Source: Micropterix aruncella (Eukaryota > Arthropoda > Insecta > Lepidoptera > Micropterigidae). From it: a stretch of DNA of 64,000 nt. Under the pieces are notes generated by a model. The model was given only the letters and a program-made list of their open reading frames with translations. It was not told the origin of the DNA and did not search any database. Positions 50,352 to 58,907 of the stretch are shown piece after piece (position 1 is the stretch's first letter; each line of letters begins with the position of its first letter). A program made the translations under genes and the position numbers. Location of the stretch: NCBI GenBank assembly GCA_944548615.1, contig OX155961.1, positions 33,703,134 through 33,767,133 on the forward strand, written 5' to 3'.

Positions 50352-50591
50352 TCACATATTTAGTTCCAGCATCTGGCGGAAGGTCTTCAGGAGGCCCCTG
50401 AAGAATCGTATATCTTGCGGCGGCGCTCCTCTCTCCGTCTCGGCCACTTTGTGCAAAAGGTACTGCATCAGCTGGTCATCAGTCACGATCAGCCTTAACG
50501 CGTCTATCGTCGCGACTTCCCTCTCGATTCTCTCCCGTGTGGCCACCTTCTGCCCCCGCTTGACTCTCTCACTTATTTTACCGTCTACCAT
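50352..50591 (-). CDS. Small open frame between pol and 3' LTR of the CsRn1-like element
   Basis: 79 codons from a true ATG in a favourable context (CCACAATGG) to a TAG. Highly charged and helical-looking, with KISERVKRGQKVATRERIER and a Leu-rich second half (LLHKVAETER, FRGLLKTFRQMLEL). No known domain recognised. It lies downstream of pol in the element's direction. It may be an accessory protein or chance; conservation in other copies would decide. Confidence 0.4.
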   Translation of the reverse strand: MVDGKISERVKRGQKVATRERIEREVATIDALRLIVTDDQLMQYLLHKVAETERGAPPQDIRFFRGLLKTFRQMLELNM

Positions 50592-50799
50592 TGTGGTGCT
50601 GGTTTTTAGCTGTGGTCTAATCCGTCGCTGGGTTGAAGCAGGACTGGCGGCTATTTCCTATGTATGCAGGTCCCTTGGTGACATAATACATTGGCTGATC
50701 TGGTTTGCTTCAGTTTTGCGTTTCAATTTGTAATTCTCGGAGTTATTATCTCGAAGGTATTTAGTTACCCTTAGAAGCGGACGTTATTTTGGTGTGCAA

Positions 50800-53700
50800 G
50801 GCCGGAGCGTGATGTTTTCGAAATTCGTAGTTCGCCCAGTAATTATCTTCAATTGAATTTATCATCCTGCGAAGCGAACCGTCTGTTTGTATACGCGACC
50901 GGCTCGTGACTTTTTCAAGATTCCGTGACTGGTGGTTTCCGTTTTGTTTTCTTTCGGGTGGTCTTGTCTCTGCTTTGATTTGCAATGCTCTGTTTCAACG
51001 GTCGTATCATTATATGTGTACGCTGGTTTTAATCTATCTATCGATACGCTTTCATTATGTTGATTCACATTTATGATATGATACTGTCGTATCGTTTAAT
51101 TACTTTGTAAGGACCATCGTAAGGCGAGGTCAAAGGTCTTTTGACTCTATCTATCCTTATGAAAACATGTGTGCAATTTTTCAGATCCGGATGTATGAAA
51201 ACTTGTTTATTTCCGTTTGCTCTCTTAGTTTTTGACGCAAACTGTTGAATGTGCATTTTCAATCGGTCTACGAAATCTGTATCCATCGATGTCGGTTTAG
51301 TGTTTTCGAAGAATTCTCCTGGTAATTTTATGGATTTCCCGTATGTCAATTGTGCAGGGCTGGTCTCTGTATCTTCGCGTAAAGCTGCTCTCAGACCCAT
51401 CAAAACTGTAGGTACTTCTGCTGCCCAGTGAATTGTATTACTTCTCGCCATGATAGCTGCTTTTAATGTTCTATGAAGTCGCTCTACTTTTCCATTACAT
51501 TTCGGGTTGTATGATGTCGTTCTGGTTTTCTTAATACCCATAAGTTTAGATAGCTTAGAAAATAATTCGGATTCGAAATTTCTGCCTCTATCTGTTGTTA
51601 TGTTTTGGGGACAACCAAATCTCGTTATCCAAAAATTGTAGAATGTTCTTGCTGCGGTTTCAGCCGTCATATCTTGAACTGGTATAGCTTCGGGCCATGA
51701 TGTTGCTCAATCAATCATCGTCATTAAATATCTGCATCCTTGTGATGTCTCGAGTGGTCCGACGTAATCCAAATGAATGTGTTCAAATCTTCCGGCGTCT
51801 TGAAATGTTCCCAGCGGTGAATGCGTATGTCTCGTAATTTTTGATTTTTGGCATGCTATACAATTCTTGGTCCATTTTTGGATGTCTTCTAGCATACGTG
51901 GCCAAAAAAATCGTTTACGAATGAGGTTCCTAGTTCCTCTTATTCCTGGATGAGCGACGTCATGAGTCAGGTGGAACGCCTGTTCTCTAAACTGTTTTGT
52001 TAGGAATGGGCGAATCATATTATCTGATGTGTCGCAAATTATAGCTGCGTTTGATCCTGGAAACGTGACTTTCTTCATGTATCTATTTTCATGAGAAAAT
52101 TCTATAATTTCTTCATCGTCTTCTTGGTCCTTGGCGAGTTCTTCATAATCTAATGGTGATGGACAATTAATCGTTTCAATCCTTGATAAAAAATCGGCTA
52201 CTGCGTTTTTATCACCGGATATGTGCCTTATCTCAGTACAATACTGTGCAATGTAATCTAATTGTCTTACTCTGCGTGCTGTTTCGTTTTTTATATTAGC
52301 ATTCTTTTTCAGAGCGAATGTGAGAGGCTTGTGATCTGTATAAATTATCACATTTCTTCCTTCTATCATGTGTTTATAGTGTTTCACAGCTTGGTAGATT
52401 CCCAGCAATTCTCTATCGTAACAACTATATTTTTTCTGTGTTTCTGTTAGTCCACGTGAGAAAAATCCTAATGGTTCAATTCCATTTTTGGTTTTCTGCT
52501 GAAGTACTGCTCCAATTGCGAAGTCGGATGCGTCCGTCATTAATGATATTTCTGCGTCTAAGGCTGGATGTGCGAGAGTAGCGCATGATTTTATCGCGTC
52601 CTTCCATTGTTCAAACGCATCGGCGGCTTCTGGGCTATAATTAACTAGTCGTTTATCGTTTTTCTTCGAACCGATAAGACATTTATTTAAATGATATTGT
52701 ATTCTGGCGGCGTTCGGTATGCATGACCGGTAATAATTCATCATACCTAGAAACTGGCGTAATTGGTGAATAGTTTCTGGCCGTTTATAATTAGTGATAC
52801 CTTCGACTCTTTCTGGAAGTGGTTTTATTCCTTCTGCTGAGACTTGGTATCCGAGGTATTCTAATGACTGTTGATTGAAAACGCATTTTTGAATATTTAT
52901 TTTGAGCCCATACGTATCCAAGCGTTGTAGTACGGTCCTCATGTCTTTTCTATGCGCTTCCTCCGATTCGCTCGCTACCAATATGTCATCGATATAGCAG
53001 AATGTGTTGTCTAAACCTCTGAGGACTGAATCCATGAGTCTTTGGAATGTCTGACCCGCATTGCGAAGACCATAACAACATCGTACCCATTCTATCAGAC
53101 CGAAGGGTGTTGCTACAGCAGTCTTTTCTATGTCTTCTTCCCTTATTGGTATTTGGTTGTATGCTCGTACAAGATCCAGTTTAGAAAAAAATTTCTTTCC
53201 ATGTAACGTGTATGTGAAATCTTGTACCCTGGGAATTCCATAGCGATCGGGAACTGTTATTGCATTTAATCTCCTATAATCTCCACATAGTCGTAATTCT
53301 CCATTTTTCTTGGGAACGACATGAAGAGCTGAGGACCAACTTGACTTGGATTGCCTGCATACACCGAGTTCCATGAGTTGTTCTAACTGTTTTTTTACCT
53401 CTTGGTATCTGTTCGGTGGCAATGGCCTTACTTTTGAAAATACTAGCGGTCCTGTTGTTTCGATATAATGACAAACATTATGCTTGACCTCGGTTTGTTC
53501 CAGTGTCGTCGCCCTGGTGATATTCGGGAATTCGTTGAGGATATCTGCAAGCGGTGTGTGCTCATTTACTATCTTTATTGTTGGCACGTCTGATTTGTCT
53601 ACAGCTGTCTTCGCTGCCAGATTTGTTTTACCATCAATTAGTCTCTTTTCTTTAAGGTCGACTATGAGATGGTGATGCTCCAGGAAGTCTGCTCCTAGTA

Positions 53701-54310
53701 TGGGTGATCCAACGTCCGCTTCGATAAATTTCCATAAGTATGGACGTCGCAAATTGAGACCTACCCGGAGTGTCCGTTCGCCATACGTTTTAATCTCCGA
53801 ACCATTCGCTGCGAACAGTTTAACATTCGTATCTTGCTGGCAACTTTTCCTATATCTAGGTAAGACTGACACTTGAGCTCCTGTATCGATGAGAAATCTT
53901 AATCTATTTGTTCTATCGTAAATTGTAAGACGTTTATTGCGTGTGTCAGTAGTCGTTGTCTCGGCCGAACCGACGTCTGCCAGTTTTTTGTTTAGTCTTA
54001 TCGTCGTTGTTCTTTGACTGCCATGAGCAGGGTTCCCGGCATTTCGTAGCGCGTTCTTTGTAGAAATAGTGGTAATAGCACAGTCCTCCTGGTTTTTGTG
54101 TGAACCAGCGCCTGTTCCTGACTGCCATGTTCTTTGACTGCCATGAGCAGGGTTCCCGGCATTTCGAAGCGCGTTCTTTGTAGAAATAGTGGTAATAGCA
54201 CAATCCTCCTGGTTTTTGTGTGAACCAGCGCCTGTTCCTCGATGCCGACCTTGAACGTTGCCTATTCGGTGAAGATTGACCTGGATAGTCTCTTCTTGAT
54301 TGACGACCAT
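50800..54310 (-). pseudogene. pol: CsRn1-like pol: protease, RT, RNase H, integrase; nonsense and frameshift
   Basis: Read in the +1 frame relative to gag. Blocks: protease [13 protein letters not shown] (about 53910); [43 protein letters not shown]; RNase [27 protein letters not shown]; integrase with H..H / CIACQKSK finger, [16 protein letters not shown] and PKCNGKVERLHR. A TGA at about 51704-51706 interrupts the integrase after LMTMID (the frame goes on with ATSWPEAIPV, so CGA to TGA is likely), and a frameshift near 51075 separates the tail VSIDRLKPAYTY and KQTVRFAG. Otherwise complete. Confidence 0.88.
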
Positions 54311-54989
54311 CTGATGAGTCTTTAGCTGCCATCCTGTTTACCCTGGTAGTTAATTCCATAACCAGCTGGTGGATATCTCGCAAACTAATATCGTTGGATG
54401 CTGTACCTACCTCCTCGACACGTCTGCCTGTGGTGGTATTCTCCATTACACGGTCTGCCATTTCTGCTAGTTCATTTAGGTCTTTGTTCTCATGTATAGC
54501 CAGAATGGTCCTGACTGACTTGGGCAAATGACTACCCCATAAGAACTTCATTGCTTGGTCGGTCATTTTATTTCCTGCGAGCTCTTTCATCTTTCGCAGT
54601 AAGTGAGAGGGCTTGCTATCGCCTAATTCCATCTCTTCGAGTAGTTGTTGAAATTGGCGTTGCTCGGAGTCAGCGTATACTTCTAACAGCCTTTTCTTAA
54701 GAGCGAGGTATTTGTTTTCTGCAGGTGGATTAGTTAATATGTCGCTCACCTGTTCCAAATCTTCCATCCGCAGCTTGGCAACTACCATCTGATACATGGC
54801 TTCGTCCCCTTGTTTTTGAGACGCCACTACGGCTTCGAACTGGATCAACCACAATTTTGCCTTTGCTCCAGGCCAGAAATCAGGGATTCTCGCTGCCACG
54901 GACATCGCTGCAATCTTGCTCTCTGCGTTTTCCGGTGGTGCTGTTTGTCTCGGTACCGATGCTGGCTGATGTGGATTCATGATGATCAA
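53946..54989 (-). CDS. gag: CsRn1-like gag with duplicated zinc finger
   Basis: 347 aa from the ATG at 54989. The capsid-like region starts [20 protein letters not shown] and has [20 protein letters not shown], typical of this clade. At the C-terminus the finger [18 protein letters not shown] (C-x2-H-x9-C-x3-C) occurs twice, 40 residues apart, because of a 120-bp tandem duplication at the DNA level. No stop or frameshift. Gag packages the RNA; the second finger is unusual. It ends in NDNDY-like acidic residues before a TGA at 53946-53948. Confidence 0.87.
   Translation of the reverse strand: MIIMNPHQPASVPRQTAPPENAESKIAAMSVAARIPDFWPGAKAKLWLIQFEAVVASQKQGDEAMYQMVVAKLRMEDLEQVSDILTNPPAENKYLALKKRLLEVYADSEQRQFQQLLEEMELGDSKPSHLLRKMKELAGNKMTDQAMKFLWGSHLPKSVRTILAIHENKDLNELAEMADRVMENTTTGRRVEEVGTASNDISLRDIHQLVMELTTRVNRMAAKDSSDGRQSRRDYPGQSSPNRQRSRSASRNRRWFTQKPGGLCYYHYFYKERASKCREPCSWQSKNMAVRNRRWFTQKPGGLCYYHYFYKERATKCREPCSWQSKNNDDKTKQKTGRRRFGRDNDY
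54002..54241. repeat. 120-bp tandem duplication in the gag/pol overlap
   Basis: GTTCTTTGACTGCCATGAGC recurs at 54009 and 54129. Two copies with only a few differences (for example T/A near 54040 and G/A near 54082). Both the gag frame and the overlapping alternative frame stay open. Confidence 0.88.
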
Positions 54990-55026
54990 TTATTGGAGCT
55001 GGAGGTTGTTGAAGGTTGCTTGGTTT

Positions 55027-55043
55027 CTTTGTCGGGGTCACCA
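55027..55043 (-). promoter_or_regulatory. Primer-binding site (tRNA-Trp type) of the CsRn1-like element
   Basis: TGGTGACCCCGACAAAG, two bases after the 5' LTR on the minus strand. The first 13 bases fit the complement of tRNA-Trp as recalled for CsRn1 elements. Confidence 0.65.
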
Positions 55044-55045
55044 AT

Positions 55046-55464
55046 TATTGGGACTGAGGTTGTCATTAGTTCCCCCAATGTTGTTTATTCTTCAATATTG
55101 ATCGTTGAGTAAAAGATATGTTCCTCTGACTCGTTTATTATTTCTTCTCGCGTTATACAGGATCGATACGGATCTTCTCTTATGCTAACGCCGTATATAA
55201 TGATCTACTCGTAAGGCGGCGTAATGACGAAGTGTTTTTTAATGACAATTGTATGGGCTTATATACAAATTTAGCGTGTGAACGGTTTACAAATGTGTTC
55301 CCATGATTAATGTCTAGATCGAGTACAATGAAAATGTCACGTATGTCACGTAATGTGTCGCTAAAAATGGTATGCGAATGATTCTGGCAAACACCTATGA
55401 GATCATCATTTTGCTACTTTTCAAATGCATAAGTAATTCAAATTATATTCTTATATCTGCTACA
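55046..55464 (-). repeat. 5' LTR of the CsRn1-like element
   Basis: 419 bp; differs from 49788-50206 at four positions seen. Confidence 0.92.
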
Positions 55465-55468
55465 CTCC

Positions 55469-55538
55469 TGGTTAATATCGCCGAGGCGCTTTTGCTGTGG
55501 TACAAGTTGATCTGGATTATGGGGACTTTTAGGTGGTT
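55469..55538 (-). pseudogene. LOA-like ORF2 start (first part of endonuclease)
   Basis: ATG at about 55543 gives MNHLKVPIIQINLYHSKSAS, then ILTRS and, across the Gypsy insertion, MAVAQTSIALIQEPW. QINLYHSKSAS is the first endonuclease motif with its catalytic Asn. Confidence 0.8.
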
Positions 55539-55599
55539 CATTTTGATGTACCTCCCTCCGTTCCCTCCACTGCGTCCGACTCCTTCCTAGGCTTATTAT

Positions 55600-56495
55600 C
55601 GACCAACCTTACGGATGCCCGTGCTAGCCCACAGTAGGGTCGGAAGTTGCAGGCCCTGAAGTTGCCAATGAGGAGTCGCTCACCAGACAGGCGAAGTGGA
55701 CGCTCGAGGCATCCTTCTTCGTGCTCCCCCTGGCGACGGCCCACCCATCGGTCTTCAGACCTGGGTTTTGCTTGTCGAGGAGTAGAAGTACTTTCTCGAC
55801 AGTGTATTTGGGCTCCTCCACGTGGACCACCACTCGATGGCGTTTGGGCAGCTCATCGACCGGCAGCACACACACGGATTCCCCTTGGACGAGTAAGTCC
55901 GTGGAAAGGCTTCTGAGCCAGTTCCCCGTCTCCTCATCTGCGCACGAGAAGACGATTGCACCGTCCCTCTCCCAGCTGCCGGTAAAGGATGGTGTTTTAG
56001 TGCCAACAGGAATTTCCATGATGGCGTCAACAATCTTGTCCCGGATGGCTTCTATGTCGCCGGCTTCAAGTTTTTGTCAGGGTAGCCCCTTATTATGAGG
56101 GCTAGCCTGAGGAGTCCTTTTGTGGCCTGGGCGTAAGAACCTTGGTCGGAGACTTTCGGTCTTTTCCCTGTCGCCTGATGGGAGGGGCTTGGGGTGTTTG
56201 GCCCTTGTCTGGGGCGTTTAGGAGCCCCATGGGCCTCTGCAGTCCCGTCCTCCGGCTTAGAGTTAGCACTGGAGGCTCGGGGGTTAGCAGTTAGCCCCTC
56301 TCTCATCATTTTTTTGTAACGACGCCTTGCGGCGCCGTTATATCTAATGCGGGTTTTGGGTGGGCTTTTTGATGGGCCCGCCCCCGCGTTGGGTGCCTCC
56401 TGTGGTTTGCTTTGAGACAAAGCCACCCCCTGGAGAGCTTCAATTACGTTTGTATTTGAATTAGAATTATTTGTTAGGTCCATATAAGTTCCCAC
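55600..56495 (-). pseudogene. LOA-like ORF1 (DUF4780-like), one frameshift
   Basis: First frame 56495-56052: low-complexity N-terminus, then KTRIRYNGAARRRYKKMMRE and SYAQATKGLLRLALIIRGYP. Second frame about 56075-55624: KLEAGDIEAIRDKIVDAIME, PSFTGSWERDGAIVFSCADE, GNWLRSL, HRVVVHVEEP. The switch lies in an A5 run near 56072 and looks like one extra A. The YAQA...LRLAL..GYP and WL blocks resemble the DUF4780 ORF1 protein of LOA elements, thought to bind RNA. Confidence 0.72.
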
Positions 56496-56822
56496 GAGTG
56501 CCGCGGTAGAGCGATATCACCCGGACAGAGCCGCGTATGACCGGGGCTTGGCTTATACTACCCGGAGGACGCCCGGTATCCGGGAGGCACCGTAAGAGAC
56601 GCAACACTCCCTGCGCCATGCAGCCATTAGCACGGTAGCTTACACCTCGGCTTGGAGAGTTGGTCCGCGGTGGGGCCTTCCACACACAGTGTATTAGCCA
56701 CCACTACCCGAAGAGCACCCGGCCACGGGTATCATCCCTCGAGCCGAGATCCCTCTTCGGGCGTTCTCCTATCCGCCACCTGGAGACGCGCCCGGTTGGT
56801 GCTCAGCCGCCGGGAAGTGCGA
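56496..56822 (-). other. 5' UTR of the LOA-like element
   Basis: GC-rich, no coding content; contains several CCGG-rich short inverted motifs. Its right edge at about 56822 is set by the abrupt change to AT-rich sequence. Confidence 0.5.
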
Positions 56823-57271
56823 TACTAAATTACATTAAATTACTAGTAGCAACACAAATACATATAATAGAATGTTAGAAAATCATTGTAATAACAAAAA
56901 ATAATGTATCTAATACACGATTTCGGAATAAATATTTTATTAAAAGAAAATATAAATATAAATCAATCTTCAAAGTAAGTAACATGCTTAGCCAAGTTAA
57001 ATACCCTTTCCCAAAAATCTATCCTAGATCAATGACCTCCGTATGCGTTTATGACCTCCGTACCGAATTATGCCCTAAAATGATTTTTTAACACGACATT
57101 TCCAATTTCTTTCTATCCATCAATTCCTTACAATTGAATCTGGCACATGGTAGCTGACTAATCATTTTTTCCATGTATTCTTCAGGAGAATTGCTTACTT
57201 CAATAAATTAATAGTTTAAAAAAAACATTAAAAACACGCTTTTATATATGGACGTAAAAACCAAAAAAAAA
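56823..57271. other. AT-rich spacer, nothing recognised
   Basis: About 450 bases; a two-fold ATGACCTCCGTA repeat at 57030 and 57050. No gene. Confidence 0.4.
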
Positions 57272-57600
57272 GTCCATTACGGGACCTTTCTCACAAGTGC
57301 AAACACAACTATGATACGATATTCCATCATGGAATGCCAGTTCCTGTCTTCCGGCTTCATCATCAGACCTTGAAACTTAATCGTGGTCAAAGTTCATTAC
57401 AAGACCTTTCTAACCAGTCCAAACACGGCTATGATACGATATTCCATCATGGAATGCCAGTGCCTATCTCTCGACTTCATCATCAGACCTTGAAACCTAA
57501 TCGTGGTCAAAGTTCATTCCAAGGCTTTTCTAACAAGTCCAAACACAGCTATGATACAATATTCCATCATGAAGTTCAAGTTCAAATCATCCGACTTCAT
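57272..57600 (+). repeat. 120-bp tandem repeats in the 5' UTR of the Jockey-type element
   Basis: Units 57272-57391, 57392-57511 and a partial 57512-57600. Shared blocks: ATGATACGATATTCCATCAT and TTCATCATCAGACCTTGAAA. Such monomers act as promoters in some LINEs (as in mouse L1); that role is inferred here. Confidence 0.85.
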
Positions 57601-57894
57601 ACAGCTCCCAATTTTCATGACGCTACGATCCTTGGAAGGTGTGTTTTTGTGTGGTCATCACAAGGCAATCCATCGGCGAAAGTGTTTCGGTGCCATTACT
57701 TTTTTTTTGTTGTGCTGGCGCGACCCGAAACTTGACACCTACAGCCGGGGCCTACAACAAGTGTTAATCTGTCATCTTTTTGTTTCGCCGCTAGATACTG
57801 ATCCAGTGAAACTCACTAAGGTACCTTGTTAATGAATACTTTTTCTCGACCACACTCACTAACTTTCAATTTTATATAAAATCGCAAAACCGAC

Positions 57895-58818
57895 ATGTCT
57901 AATAAACGTGCGTGTGACAAGTGCAAAAAATTTCTCTCCACAAAAACGGAAGAATTCCTACAGTGTAGTGAGTGTGGATTATCATTTCACTTTAAGTGTG
58001 GGCCTGGCGACGAAGCCGAACTCCGTGGATTAAGAAGCCACTGGTCATGTGGAAGCTGCAGCTCAAAAGTCACTACCAGGGATGCAGCTTTTGAGGAACA
58101 AGACCTGGAACGTCTCTCAGTAAAGGAGTTACTGATTCTGTTCAATAAGCGGTCTGAACTGATATATGACCTCCAGCGCGAAATCCACGAATTAACCAAG
58201 AGCAAGGATCATTTTAAGGAGAAATACGAGTCAATCGAAGCCGAGCTCGTAATCTGTCAAGAACAGCTAGCTGGGCATGATAAAAATATAAAAGAAAATC
58301 GGGAGGAGATCGACGACCTCAAACTACGTGTCGTCCAAATGGAGCAAAAAGGACTTAACTACGAAGTGGAAATAGTTGGAGTAGCACCAGGACTAGGAGA
58401 CAACGGAACATCTACTCGAATATCCGAATCGGAGGTGATAGCCGCAATCGGAAGAAAGCTGGACTTGGACCTGGAGGACGACGTAGACACGGCATATTGG
58501 AAGCAGCATCGTAACGCGAAGAAGAAATCCAGCCTCATTGTAAGATTTCGCTCCATCAAGGGACGAAATAAATTGCTTTCAAAGAAAAAAATTACACTAA
58601 CGAACCAAATATTGTCTGCCAGCAATGATCAACGCATCTACATCAACGAACATCTTTCCCACTACTTCAAAGACTTACTGTGGAAAGCGAAATCAGCAGG
58701 AAAACATACCTTCAAATACATCTGGTATAAAAACAATAAAATATATGCTAAAAAAAACGAAGACGACAAAAACATCATTCAAATAGTTAGTGAAAGTGAC
58801 CTGGAGAAACTTCTATAA
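57895..58818 (+). CDS. Retrotransposon ORF1: PHD finger, coiled coil, FP-like C-terminus
   Basis: 307 aa, intact, start ATG preceded by CCGACATG. Residues 5-57 are a PHD-type finger (CDKCKKF, LQCSECGLSFHFKC, HWSCGSC). Residues about 90-155 form a charged coiled coil (YDLQREIHELTKSKDHFKEK). Residues 165-300 resemble the C-terminal RNA-binding region seen in many insect LINE ORF1 proteins and in the baculovirus FP-type domain (RIYINEHLSHYFKDLLWKAK, YIWYKNNKIYAKKN). The protein should bind element RNA, and the PHD finger may target chromatin. Followed 89 bases later by ORF2. Confidence 0.83.
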   Translation: MSNKRACDKCKKFLSTKTEEFLQCSECGLSFHFKCGPGDEAELRGLRSHWSCGSCSSKVTTRDAAFEEQDLERLSVKELLILFNKRSELIYDLQREIHELTKSKDHFKEKYESIEAELVICQEQLAGHDKNIKENREEIDDLKLRVVQMEQKGLNYEVEIVGVAPGLGDNGTSTRISESEVIAAIGRKLDLDLEDDVDTAYWKQHRNAKKKSSLIVRFRSIKGRNKLLSKKKITLTNQILSASNDQRIYINEHLSHYFKDLLWKAKSAGKHTFKYIWYKNNKIYAKKNEDDKNIIQIVSESDLEKLL

Positions 58819-58907
58819 ACAACTGCTATCTATTTATTTATTTATTTATTTATTTATTTATTATTTATTACTATCTGCTGAACTTACTCTGAAATTCTGC
58901 TGCCGAT

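Larger units (their letters stand above)
49788..55464 (-). mobile_element. CsRn1-like Ty3/Gypsy element inserted in the LOA-like endonuclease
   Basis: 5677 bp. LTRs of 419 bp at 49788-50206 and 55046-55464; target duplication CTCC at 49784-49787 and 55465-55468. Four base differences seen between the LTRs, so the insertion is recent. On the minus strand LTRs begin TGTAACAG or TGTAGCAG and end CCCAATA. The primer-binding site TGGTGACCCCGAC (55043-55031) matches the 3' end expected of tRNA-Trp, and gag has a CHCC finger; both are traits of the CsRn1 clade. Excision restores a continuous endonuclease frame. Confidence 0.92.
43946..56822 (-). mobile_element. LOA-like non-LTR retrotransposon interrupted by two nested insertions
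   Basis: Minus-strand element with ORF1, apurinic-type endonuclease, RT, RNase H and a CCHC tail, split by a hAT element (45353-47465) and a Gypsy element (49788-55464). After removing both, about 5.1 kb remain, a normal length for this group. The 5' region (56496-56822) is GC-rich and non-coding; an AATAAA lies near the 3' end (about 43947). RT with downstream RNase H is found in the I, LOA, R1 and Ingi groups, and the ORF1 type favours LOA. Element ends are approximate; no target duplication seen. Confidence 0.8.
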
